A DNA stretch of 64,000 nucleotides from CAVTWY01 sp963738615 (GTDB lineage Bacteria; Pseudomonadota; Gammaproteobacteria; Burkholderiales; Burkholderiaceae_C), in contig CAVTXI010000019.1 of NCBI GenBank assembly GCA_963738615.1, forward strand, positions 310,001-374,000, written 5' to 3'. The notes below the pieces were generated by a model, which saw only the letters and a program-made list of their open reading frames with translations, was not told the origin of the DNA and searched no databases. The position numbers and the translations under genes were made by a program. Shown here one piece after another: positions 44,556 through 53,416 of this stretch. Within the stretch, counting starts at the first letter, position 1. The number at the start of each line of letters is the position of its first letter.

Positions 44556-45193
44556 CGACCAGCACGAATACGCTCGCTTCGCCCCTGCTTCGTCGGCGTC
44601 GGGCCTGGGGCCGCGGCTTGGCCCTGGCCCTGACGCTCGGCAGCACCATCGCCATGGCGCAGGAACCCGCCGCCCCCAAGGTGCGCCCGCTGCTGGCCGC
44701 GGGTATCGTCGGCGGCGGCGACAAGTTGTCGACGATTGACGTGCAGATCGGCCGAGCAACGACCACGCAGAACGTCCGAGCCGGTGGCCGCACCGAGTTC
44801 CGTTTCGGCGCCGAGTTCGCCTTTCACCCGCAGTGGTCGCTGCAGGCCAGCGCCGGCTACGTCACCGACGGCGTGCGCGCCGAAAACGGCAAGGTCACCT
44901 TCACCGCCTGGCCCGTCGAAGCGCTGGCGCACTACAGGATCGTCGACGCGTGGCGCGTCGGCGCAGGCCTGCGCGCGCCGCTGAAGGCCGCGTACGAAGA
45001 AGGTGGCGTAGGCGGCAACGTCAACACCGGCTTCACCGCCAAGGTCACGCCCGTGGTCGAAGTGGAATGGCTCGTGACCCGCAGCATCGGCATCAAGCTG
45101 CGCGGTATGAAGGAGACCTACAAGGTCAAGGGCAGCTCGGCGAAGGTCGACGGCAGCAGCGCCGGTTTGATGGGGACGTATTACTTCTTCTGA
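44552..45193 (+). CDS. Outer-membrane beta-barrel protein
   Basis: 213 residues. An arginine-rich start and hydrophobic stretch ending in ALTLGSTIAMAQ give a signal peptide. The mature chain alternates polar and hydrophobic residues in strands such as EFRFGAEFAFHPQWSLQASAGYVTD and WPVEALAHYRIVDAWRVGAGLRA, and ends in the outer-membrane signal LMGTYYFF (C-terminal Phe). The length fits an eight-stranded small barrel of the OmpX/OmpW class. It is translated right behind the coiled-coil protein (ATGA overlap). The ligand is unknown. Confidence 0.82.
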   Translation: MTTSTNTLASPLLRRRRAWGRGLALALTLGSTIAMAQEPAAPKVRPLLAAGIVGGGDKLSTIDVQIGRATTTQNVRAGGRTEFRFGAEFAFHPQWSLQASAGYVTDGVRAENGKVTFTAWPVEALAHYRIVDAWRVGAGLRAPLKAAYEEGGVGGNVNTGFTAKVTPVVEVEWLVTRSIGIKLRGMKETYKVKGSSAKVDGSSAGLMGTYYFF

Positions 45194-45214
45194 AACGACC
45201 GCCCCCGGCCTTCT

Positions 45215-45697
45215 TTACTTGTCGGTCTTCAGCACCGTACCGATCGCAAGCGACTTCACGTGGTACTTGCCCGTGACGTCGTCAAGGCGCTTCAAGCTGT
45301 TGCGCGCCATGATGATCCCCATGCCGAGCTCCTGCTCGATGAAGACCACCTCGCCGGCTTTGGCCGACACCGCGATCTCAGCCCAGTTCTCGGCCTTCGA
45401 ATAGATCTTGTATTCGCCCGGCGGCACGTTGAAGTGGATGTATTGGCTGCTGCGCGTGTAGCCCATCTCAGACGCGGCTTCCTGGTCGCCGAGAAACACG
45501 TTGAACCGCACCAGACCACCCATCGGGGCAGGCCTGACGATGTACACGATCGCCTTGTCCGCCGGTGCGGCCTTGGGCAATTGGTAGTTCGCGACTTCGG
45601 CGCGCATCACCTCGGGCGAAGGCAGTGATGCGCAGCCCGATACGACGACGAGCGCGACCGAAACAAGCGCGAGATGAAAACGGCGGCGAGACGACAT
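45215..45697 (-). CDS. Lipoprotein with DUF2846-like domain
   Basis: 160 residues from the ATG at 45697, with GAGGAG upstream. A lipobox is visible (ALVSVALVVVSGCASLPS). The domain starts with KAIVYIVRPAPMGGLVRFNVFLGDQEAAS and continues with QYIHFNVPPGEYKIYSKAEN and VFIEQELGMGIIMARNSLKRL, matching the small beta-rich DUF2846 family found in envelope lipoproteins. The function is not known. It is convergent with the outer-membrane barrel gene, 21 bases apart. Confidence 0.8.
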   Translation of the reverse strand: MSSRRRFHLALVSVALVVVSGCASLPSPEVMRAEVANYQLPKAAPADKAIVYIVRPAPMGGLVRFNVFLGDQEAASEMGYTRSSQYIHFNVPPGEYKIYSKAENWAEIAVSAKAGEVVFIEQELGMGIIMARNSLKRLDDVTGKYHVKSLAIGTVLKTDK

Positions 45698-45906
45698 GAC
45701 AACTCCTCCTCGATACGAATACAACGGGGGCGCAGTGTAGGAATCCGGCGGCGCGATGGCTGTAGGACATGCGGCGCGCGAGGCAGCTCAGACGCAACGA
45801 TTCGCTACAGCGACCGCCAAGGAGGCGGCGGCACGCAGGGTGTTTGTCATCGTCCGACGCCGGTCACCATACAGCTTCGAACGCCAGCGGATCGCATGCC
45901 ACCTCT

Positions 45907-46968
45907 TCAGGCCTCACCCCTCGCGGCCACCGCCACACGCCAGCAACCCGACCCGGCTTCGGCCACGTCGAACCGCACCGGCAGGAACGCCTCGATCACG
46001 CCGATGTTGGTCTTCGAGTGATCGGTCATCTCGGTGCAAGTGAATGCCGCCGCGCCGCGGTGTGCGACGACGGCGAGCGCGAGCGGCAGCATCCACTGGT
46101 CGGCCAGGTGCGCGCCCAGCGCGCCGGTCGCGGTGCGATACGCCTCGAACTCGGCCAGCGCGGTGTGTGCCACGGTTTCGCTGGTGGTGCCCTTCTCGCC
46201 GAACGCGGTGACGACCTCGCTGACGTGTTCGTGCACGGCGGTCAACATCAGCGCGTTGCCGGGGCCTTCGTTCTGGCGCGCGGGCGGCGTGCGCAGTTGG
46301 TCGCGCGACCAGTTCAACGCCTGGCCTATCACTGAAAGTTCGCGTTCGGCAACGCGGTGCGGCACGCCGGGCACCAGCGCTTCGGCGAATGCGTCCATCG
46401 ACACGCCGCGTTCGACGATGTCGACAGGCGCGGCCAGCGCATCGGGCGGCGTGATCGTCGCCGCGAACTCGCCACCGCCTGCTGGGTAGAAGCCCAGGCG
46501 GCGCAGCTCGAGCTCGAGCCCGACGCCCAGCTTGCGCAGCAGCGGCGCGAAGCAGCGCTCGAGAAAGTGGAACGGCGGCGCCATCGGGTTGTGCGTACCG
46601 CCGCCGAGCAAGATGCGGCTTGGGCCGCCGGCCGTGGGCAGCATCAACGGTGGCAGCACGGTCTGAAGCACCAGCGAGCAACTGCCCGCCGTGCCGACCT
46701 TGAACACATGCTCGCCCGCGCGCACAACGCCGGGTTCGAACACCAGTTCCTGCGAACCGAGTTCGGCGCCCGCGACCTTCGCGCCGCTGATGGCCACCGC
46801 CGCGTTCACGCACGCGAGGTGCTGGCGCATCAGCCCCGGCTTCGGGCGACGCGCGCGAATGCGTTTGATGCGCAGCGGCTTGCCGGTGCACATCGACAAC
46901 GCCAGCCCCGAGCGCAGGATCTGTCCGCCGCCTTCGCCGACGGCGCCGTCGAGTTCGATCATGGTCAT
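45907..46968 (-). CDS. rtcA: RNA 3'-terminal phosphate cyclase
   Basis: 353 residues from the ATG at 46968 (a second ATG two codons later is also possible; the GAAGGA site is close to the first). RtcA turns a 3'-phosphate RNA end into a 2',3'-cyclic phosphate by an adenylate intermediate. The sequence opens with IELDGAVGEGGGQILRSGLALS and RRPKPGLMRQHLACV, typical of the family. Near the C-terminus TDHSKTNIGVIEAFLPVRF contains the likely adenylated His. It is the last gene of the minus-strand unit starting with rsr, at 55 kb. RtcA prepares ends that RtcB, in the same unit, can join. Confidence 0.96.
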   Translation of the reverse strand: MTMIELDGAVGEGGGQILRSGLALSMCTGKPLRIKRIRARRPKPGLMRQHLACVNAAVAISGAKVAGAELGSQELVFEPGVVRAGEHVFKVGTAGSCSLVLQTVLPPLMLPTAGGPSRILLGGGTHNPMAPPFHFLERCFAPLLRKLGVGLELELRRLGFYPAGGGEFAATITPPDALAAPVDIVERGVSMDAFAEALVPGVPHRVAERELSVIGQALNWSRDQLRTPPARQNEGPGNALMLTAVHEHVSEVVTAFGEKGTTSETVAHTALAEFEAYRTATGALGAHLADQWMLPLALAVVAHRGAAAFTCTEMTDHSKTNIGVIEAFLPVRFDVAEAGSGCWRVAVAARGEA

Positions 46969-47002
46969 GTTGTCCTTCACTTTCGAGTTGTTGTGTTGTG
47001 CG

Positions 47003-48832
47003 TCACGTCATGTTGAACACCGGCTTACGCGTCGGAAACGGCAAGCGCATACCTGGGCTCACGAGGAACGCGTGGTCGCGCGCAACGCGCAGATCGCTTT
47101 CGCACAAGCCGTCGGTGATGACGAGGATCGGGCTGTCCTTCGGAAAGTCGGTGCGCGTCTCGAGCAGATTCACCGCCGGCTGAAGCACGGTGCCGCCACG
47201 CCCGCGCACCTGCACGCGCGACGCGAGCGAATCGATGTCGACAAAACCCTCGTCGTACGGCTGCGCGTCGCAATACACCAGCCGCACCTGCTTCACCCCC
47301 TGCACTTGCGAATACGCGACGACCGCACCAAGCGCCTTGCCGAGTTCGTCGCGCTCCATCGACCCACTGGTGTCGATGATCACGCCGAAGGTGCGCGTGG
47401 CGCGGTCGTCTTCGGGTTCGACGAAACGCGGGCGCGGCGTGTCGGGCGTAGTCGACTGGCGGCGCGACGGGCGCGCGTAGCTGCGACGGCGCTGCGGCAG
47501 CGGGAAACGTTCCGCGATCCAGTCGGCGAGCTTGGCCTGCCACGGAATCGGCGGCTGGTTCAGCGTGCGGATCGCTTCGACCAGGCCTTCGGGAAGCAAG
47601 CCGCGGCCGCATTGCTGGTGGAAATCCAGGCCCTGCATCAACGCGCGGCGGCAGAAGTCTTCGCGGTCGGTGAAGAACTTGCCCGGGCGTTCGTCGAGCA
47701 TGTCAACGTCGTCGCCGCGCAGCGTGCACAAGCGGCGGCGCACGCGCAGGTCGGCTGCCAGCCGCAGGTAGATGTCGTCGGCCGACCAGCCGCGCAGCTC
47801 GTCGTCGTAGAGCATGCCGAAGGTCGGCGCGGTGCCGACGTTCATGCCGACCAGCCAGTCGTTGATGACGAAGTCGCAGGCCACGTTCCACAGGTACGCA
47901 TCGCGGCCCTGGCGCCGGCTCGAGTGGTTCAGGCCCGCGTGCAGCACCTCGTGCGCGACGACGAACTTGGCCTCTTCGATGCCGAGCGCGCGGCGCGGGT
48001 TGATGAAGATCTCGCCGGTGCTGATCTGCACCGCGGCGACCGCGATGTTCATGCGCTGGCAGACGCCGGCGTCTTCGACCAGTTCGAACTGCGTCAGCAG
48101 ACCGCCCAGCAGCGGGTAGTGCGTGATCAACCAGCGCTTGGCGCGAGCGGCGTTGCTGTGCGGGTTGCTGCCAGCGCGCGACGGGTGGTTGGCGTCGTGG
48201 CGCAGTTGCAGCGCCTGCTTGGCGTTGTCGACGAGCGATTGGGCGAAGATTTCCTCGAGGTCAGGCGCTTTCGTGTTCGGTCCCATCTGCCATCGTTCGG
48301 GTTTCGGGCCGGCGACCATCAACGGCTCGAGCGAGCGGGTCAACGTCCACGCGCCATCGAGCACTTCGTTCGGCGGCTCGGCGCGCAGGCGAGTGGCGAT
48401 GTCTTCGAGCGGGTTGCGGCCCCACTGGATGAATTCGGGCGGCAGCTCGAAGTGCTCGGGCAACTCACCGATGCGCAGTTGCTGCCACCAGTGCAGCGCG
48501 GCCAGTTGCGCGGCCAGGTCCGTGACGCGCGCCGGCACGGGCAGCCGTCGCGGACCACCCACCGCCAGCGCCAGCACGGCGAACGAGAGCACACCGAGCC
48601 ATCGCGCCACGTCGAGCTTCATGCCGTCGGCGTAGATGAGCGTTGCGCCGACCTGGGCTTCGCAGGCGATGCGGCAGTAGGCGCCGGGCGGTACCTCGAT
48701 CAACGTCACCTTCGACGCCGGCAGGAAGCTGACGCGCGCGGCGACCGGGCCGAGCAGGTAGTGCTTCTTCAGCGTCTCGATCGCCTCCTCGTGCGGTTTC
48801 GGCTTGCGCAGCGCGCGGCTACTTTTGGTCAT
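47003..48832 (-). CDS. DUF2201-type protein: zinc-peptidase-like domain plus vWA domain
   Basis: 609 residues from the ATG at 48832, which overlaps the MoxR gene end by 14 bases. Around residue 300 a metallopeptidase-like helix AKFVVAHEVLHAGLNHSSRR contains the HExxH-like pattern HEVLH with a third His. The C-terminal quarter is a von Willebrand A domain with the metal-binding motif FGVIIDTSGSMERDELG and the later Thr/Asp segments ILVITDGLCESD. The N-terminal part has no known domain (WWQQLRIGELPEHFELPPEFI). Proteins of this build are usual partners of MoxR ATPases, and the MoxR gene is directly upstream. A role in unfolding or assembling a protein or RNA-protein complex is inferred. Confidence 0.85.
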   Translation of the reverse strand: MTKSSRALRKPKPHEEAIETLKKHYLLGPVAARVSFLPASKVTLIEVPPGAYCRIACEAQVGATLIYADGMKLDVARWLGVLSFAVLALAVGGPRRLPVPARVTDLAAQLAALHWWQQLRIGELPEHFELPPEFIQWGRNPLEDIATRLRAEPPNEVLDGAWTLTRSLEPLMVAGPKPERWQMGPNTKAPDLEEIFAQSLVDNAKQALQLRHDANHPSRAGSNPHSNAARAKRWLITHYPLLGGLLTQFELVEDAGVCQRMNIAVAAVQISTGEIFINPRRALGIEEAKFVVAHEVLHAGLNHSSRRQGRDAYLWNVACDFVINDWLVGMNVGTAPTFGMLYDDELRGWSADDIYLRLAADLRVRRRLCTLRGDDVDMLDERPGKFFTDREDFCRRALMQGLDFHQQCGRGLLPEGLVEAIRTLNQPPIPWQAKLADWIAERFPLPQRRRSYARPSRRQSTTPDTPRPRFVEPEDDRATRTFGVIIDTSGSMERDELGKALGAVVAYSQVQGVKQVRLVYCDAQPYDEGFVDIDSLASRVQVRGRGGTVLQPAVNLLETRTDFPKDSPILVITDGLCESDLRVARDHAFLVSPGMRLPFPTRKPVFNMT

Positions 48833-49895
48833 CGGCGGCTTTCTGCTGAACCAGCCGCGGCAGCTCCTTCGCGATCTCGAGCACGAACCAGTCGGGCACA
48901 CGATCACCCGCGTCGTTCTCGGTGATCACGAGTTGCGCCAGCTCGCCGTCGATGCGCGCCAGCGCCTTCAGCGCGCCCTTCGCCGCTTGCGCCAGCTCAC
49001 GGCCGTCGCGGCCGAGCTGGTTCTCGCGCTCGGGCAACTCCTTCACCAGCATGTCGCGCAGGCTCTGCGTGAGGAAGTAGGTCAGGTCGCGGTCTTCGGG
49101 CGCGCTCGGCCAGGCCTCGTCGCCCTTCAGGATTTTGTGCACGGTGAACTGGTTGCGGATCTGCTTCAGGAACGCCTTGAAGCCGACTGCGTGGTCGCGC
49201 GTCAGGCTGCCGAAGAGGATCGCGTCGAGATGGTCGGGGCCGATGTGTTCGCCGAACGCGTGCAGCGCGTCGCTGACGGCGTGCCAGCTGCGCGGCGTCG
49301 AGAACGGTTCTTCCTTCACCGGCGGCACCTCGGTCGCAAGCTGTCCGGGACGCGCGCGAACGTAGTCGAGCACCCATTGGTGAATGTGGTTGGCTTGCGC
49401 CCACTCGATCCACTCGCGGTGCGACGCCTTCAGGTGCACGTGCACCATGCGGTTGACCAGCGCGCTGGGCATCGGCTTGGCCAGCGCCGCGTCGTGCGCG
49501 CGGTTGCCGGCGCCGATGATGATCGAGCCCTTCGGCAGCCGGTATTCGCCGATGCGTTGGTCGAGGATCAGGCTGTAGAAGGCCTTCTGGATCTCCTGCG
49601 ACGCGATGTTCAGCTCGTCGATGAACAGCACGAACCCACGCTCGCGCACGATCATCGACGGCGGGTAGAAGCGGCTGACGTTGCCTTCGATCTTCGGAAT
49701 GCCGATCAGGTCTTCGGGCGCGAGCTGCGAGCCAAGCAGCGCCACGCACTCGAGGCCGAGCGACGCGGCGAACTGTTCGACGAGCGAACTCTTGCCCACC
49801 CCTGGCGGACCCCAGATGAACACCGGGCGCACGGTCGCGACCTCGAGCAGAAGCTCGTGGATCTGGCGGATCGACAGTGTGATGTGCGAATGCAT
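48819..49895 (-). CDS. MoxR-type AAA+ ATPase
   Basis: 358 residues. MoxR ATPases act as chaperones that assemble or activate metal- or protein complexes, usually with a vWA partner. Walker A is WGPPGVGKSSLVEQFAASLG near residue 33, Walker B FVLFIDELNIASQEI near 95, sensor 1 GSIIIGAGNRAHD near 125 and the arginine region PSALVNRMVHVHL near 145. The C-terminal lid segment follows to the end with no extra domain. It sits between the zinc-ribbon gene and the vWA/peptidase gene, overlapping the latter, inside the RNA-repair transcription unit. Confidence 0.9.
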   Translation of the reverse strand: MHSHITLSIRQIHELLLEVATVRPVFIWGPPGVGKSSLVEQFAASLGLECVALLGSQLAPEDLIGIPKIEGNVSRFYPPSMIVRERGFVLFIDELNIASQEIQKAFYSLILDQRIGEYRLPKGSIIIGAGNRAHDAALAKPMPSALVNRMVHVHLKASHREWIEWAQANHIHQWVLDYVRARPGQLATEVPPVKEEPFSTPRSWHAVSDALHAFGEHIGPDHLDAILFGSLTRDHAVGFKAFLKQIRNQFTVHKILKGDEAWPSAPEDRDLTYFLTQSLRDMLVKELPERENQLGRDGRELAQAAKGALKALARIDGELAQLVITENDAGDRVPDWFVLEIAKELPRLVQQKAADDQK

Positions 49896-49922
49896 GTTGT
49901 TCTCCGCTCCTCTGCTGTTCTT

Positions 49923-50297
49923 CTATTCCTGTGCTTTGACTTCATGCCCTGCGCGCAGCCGCGCCTCGGCGACGCGCTCACGCTCTTTCACGCGGCACGG
50001 ACGGCAACGCACGGCGAAGCTGTCGAGCCGCCCCTTAGCGATCTCGTACCACCACTTCTGCTGCTTCGCCGTCCAGAGTTCGCGCGATCCGCAGTCGCGG
50101 CAGACAAAGGGGCGGTCCACGTAGAACTCAGGTGGGCTCACGCAGAGGTTGTTGTGCGCCAGTTGCGCAGGATCGACTGCTACCGTCCCTAGCGGAAGCC
50201 GATGCAGCTGCAACGTGCGATCGAGACCATGCAGCAGCGCAGCTCTCTCGAGCCGACGCGCCTTGATCTCCTCTCGTCGTTGTTTGCCGCTCTTCAC
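49923..50297 (-). CDS. Zinc-ribbon protein, unknown function
   Basis: 124 residues. The N-terminus is basic (KSGKQRREEIKARRLERAALLHG), like a nucleic-acid-binding helix. A four-Cys zinc ribbon is visible in the second half: FVCRDCGSRELWTAKQQKWW, then AVRCRPCRVKER, with a WYE segment between, typical of the probable zinc-ribbon family often found alone. The end is charged. The gene lies 27 bases upstream of the MoxR gene and shares its direction, so it belongs to the RNA-repair unit by position. RNA binding is plausible, not shown. Confidence 0.78.
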   Translation of the reverse strand: MKSGKQRREEIKARRLERAALLHGLDRTLQLHRLPLGTVAVDPAQLAHNNLCVSPPEFYVDRPFVCRDCGSRELWTAKQQKWWYEIAKGRLDSFAVRCRPCRVKERERVAEARLRAGHEVKAQE

Positions 50298-50299
50298 AT

Positions 50300-50868
50300 T
50301 CAGACCCTAGCCTCCGTCAACTCCTGGTCAGGCAGAAGCGTCCACTCCTTCGTCGACGCGGCCGTGAAGTGATCAATTGCGACCTCGTCGCTTGGCGACA
50401 GGCACCCGGCGAGAAGGCAGCGCAAGGCGTCTAACAGCGCGTCGATCGAGGTCAAGATACGTCCTTGGCGTTGAGTCGAGGTAAAGCTTCGCGGAACCAA
50501 TCAGGAAGGCAGCGCAAGGCGTCTAACAGCGCGTCGATCGAGGTCAAGATCGTCCTTGGCAATGCCTCGATGTAAGGCTTCGCAGTGATTTCCAGTCTCC
50601 CATCACGCGACCCAAACATCTCGTCGAGCGCGATGACCGAAGGATGAACGTGGAAGCAGAGGCTTGTGTATGCGGTCTGGTAAAGACCATGCTTTCCAGC
50701 CCATCTAGCCATTTGCTCTGCCGAGAGCGGCCGAGCGCCGGCGGGAATACTGGCTTTTGCGCGCGCCAAGAGCTCGTCAGTGACTCGGTCGCTGCGCTCT
50801 TCTTTCGCCATGTTCATCAGCTTGTTGATCGCCTTGACTCTCCGATGTGCGATGCAGGATGCGGCCAC
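50300..50868 (-). pseudogene. Fragment of a DUF5677-like protein, disrupted by a tandem duplication
   Basis: Frame 50868 to about 50500 gives ARPLSAEQMARWAGKHGLYQTAYTSLCFHVHPSVIALDEM and ends LTSIDALLDALRCLPDWFREALP; a second frame gives the same LTSIDALLDALRCL followed by a different and more natural end (LAGCLSPSDEVAIDHFTAAS) down to 50300. A 92-bp duplication placed between them breaks the frame. The helix with HVHPS resembles the neighbouring decayed gene, so the two are related. The original protein would have been about 170 or more residues, its start missing. Confidence 0.6.
50413..50596 (-). repeat. Imperfect 92-bp tandem duplication
   Basis: 46 bases starting GAAGGCAGCGCAAGGCGTCT are identical at 50413-50458 and 50505-50550; similarity continues with one indel and several changes over the rest of each 92-base unit. 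92 is not divisible by three, so the copy shifts the frame of the overlapping pseudogene. Confidence 0.8.
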
Positions 50869-50944
50869 GTAACCACGGTTTTCTTTTCATGTCGACCGAT
50901 ATACACGTAGGAAACAGCAGCCGTTTACACAACCTGGTCGCTTC

Positions 50945-51710
50945 TTATTGCGCTTTCGTTTTAGAGATGGACGCGAAGCGCAGCACAACTTTGGCTTCCA
51001 AGCACTTCAACCGACTGTCAGCCGCTCCGCCGAGACGATATCCGTCTCGGCAGGCAGCGAAGTACGTCCAACATGACGCTGGAGGATGCGACCAGCGTTG
51101 CCGCAGAGATCGATAACGTCTGGCATTGCCGAAACGACATAGCTCATGCGGCACTGACTTTAGACCATTCTTGCTCACGGCGGACAGCGATGGATGAACG
51201 TGCGCCGAGAGGGTTGCGTACCAAGTCACATACATGTCGCTGAGCCCCGCCCACCGCGCCACATCCGCGATGGCAAGTCGGACCGCGCCTGACCCAACAC
51301 TCGTCAAGAGCTGCATCAATAGTCCCATCAGTCACCTTGGAGCCACGTGAGTTGACTGGCAGGGACTTCAGCTTGCCGAAGCGACTTGGTCCGCTCCTAC
51401 TGTGCGAAGCCTCTTCGAGACGCTTCCAACGACGGTGCTTCTCGACTTCGTTAGGCGCCCGTGCGACTCCGGCTAAGGCGAAAAGCTGCTCGAGCAGCGA
51501 TCGAGCAACACTCGACGCAGCGTCAGGCAACGGTTCACTTGCGCAGCGGATCACGCCTTGAAAAAGACCAAGTGATCGGACAGCCATCGCAAAGACGGCG
51601 AGATCCGTTGCTCCTTTCGGTCGGAACCCTGTTCGACTGAAGAGCTCGACAGCGCTACGTTCGAGCGCGCGCGCCAGATTCAGCGCCGCATCCAGATGAT
51701 TCGTGCTCAT
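50945..51710 (-). pseudogene. Decayed DUF5677-like gene
   Basis: The first frame from ATG 51710 (NHLDAALNLARALERSAVELFSRTG, SSVARSLLEQLFALAGVARAP) is followed by a shift; a second frame from about 51330 continues LAIADVARWAGLSDMYVTWYATLSAHVHPSLSAVSKNGL and ends, after another loss of sense near 51140, at 50945. The helix pattern with HVHPS and WYATLSAHVHP resembles DUF5677 proteins, whose role is unknown. The start lies 9 bases after the rtcB stop. It is one of two relics of the same family side by side. Confidence 0.65.
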
Positions 51711-51719
51711 AAGTTCGCC

Positions 51720-52943
<1,224 letters not shown>

Positions 52944-52979
52944 GATCGTTCCTTGTGATCGTTCCCTGTGTGGGCGCCC

Positions 52980-53113
52980 CGTTGCGACAAGGGTTTGGTG
53001 AAACATTTTCGTGCTCTACCAGACTGAGCTACGGTCCCCCTGTATGGGACCGGCGGGATTCGAACCCGCGACCACGAGCTTAAGAGGCTGTAGTTCCACC
53101 AGCATTCGCAACG
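52980..53113 (-). ncRNA. Y-RNA-like RNA with full tRNA-like module (YrlA-type)
   Basis: Read on the minus strand, outer helix CGTTGCGA pairs with TCGCAACG at the ends; then ATGC is unpaired, and a second helix TGGTGGAAC pairs with GTTTCACCA (one G-U pair). Between these lies a tRNA-like module in permuted order: T-arm GCGGG-TTCGAAT-CCCGC, acceptor-like stem CGGTCCC/GGGACCG closed by a 7-base loop, and D-arm GCTC-AGTCTGGTA-GAGC. A tRNA cannot be made because 3' and 5' halves are swapped. This is the build known for bacterial Y RNAs such as Salmonella YrlA, which bind Rsr. The position between rsr and rtcB agrees. Confidence 0.85.
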
Positions 53114-53137
53114 TGACAACCAAAACGATGAATAGGT

Positions 53138-53231
53138 GACGCGACGAGGGATGGCAAGACTTGCCGCCCCGGTTGCCCGGAGTTGGGATTTGAACCCCGG
53201 CGAACCATGTAGTCCTGCCTGCATTCGCGTC
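53138..53231 (-). ncRNA. Y-RNA-like RNA, partial tRNA-like module
   Basis: Outer helix GACGCGA/TCGCGTC, unpaired ATGCA, inner helix GGCAGGACT/AGTCTTGCC, and 3' internal loop ATCCCTCG repeat the fold of the neighbouring RNA. The inside holds a T-arm-like hairpin (loop TTCAAAT, only three good pairs) and a hairpin CTCCGG-GCAA-CCGGGG closed by a GNRA tetraloop, but no D-arm. It looks like a shortened Y RNA. Confidence 0.72.
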
Positions 53232-53264
53232 GAAACCTGTTGCTCCTTGCTTGCGTGAGGACGC

Positions 53265-53343
53265 CCTCGCGTGGCGACTAAGAATTCTGGTGTGACATTG
53301 ATCAGGAAAGGATGTAGTCACACCAGGCATTCGCCACGCGAAG
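53265..53343 (-). ncRNA. Y-RNA-like RNA, minimal (no tRNA-like module)
   Basis: Outer helix CGCGTGGCGA/TCGCCACGCG (10 pairs, extendable by three), unpaired ATGCC, inner helix TGGTGTGAC/GTCACACCA (9 pairs) and a 20-base apical loop. The 3' internal loop is GAATTCTTAG. It is the smallest of the three and shows that helix-bulge-helix with GCGAATGC is the conserved core. Confidence 0.75.
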
Positions 53344-53371
53344 ACGATTCGTGAATTCGTTCGAGGTCGGC

Positions 53372-53393
53372 GCCGCGGGCTTCCGCCCGCGGC
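53372..53393 (-). other. Hairpin between rsr and the Y-RNA-like genes
   Basis: On the minus strand GCCGCGGGC-GGAA-GCCCGCGGC forms nine GC pairs with a GNRA loop. There is no T-run, so it could protect the 3' end of the rsr message or mark a processing site rather than stop transcription. Confidence 0.6.
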
Positions 53394-53416
53394 ACCTTCC
53401 TTACTTCTCTCTCTGT

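Noticed and set aside
50300..51710. Insertion sequence as the cause of the broken genes
   Set aside because: No transposase reading frame or terminal inverted repeats were found; a tandem duplication and small indels explain the damage.
52980..53113. tRNA gene(s), because T-arm, D-arm and acceptor-like stem sequences are perfect
   Set aside because: The 3' half precedes the 5' half, the acceptor-like stem is closed by a loop, and the ends pair into a Y-RNA-type helix. It is a tRNA mimic, not a tRNA.
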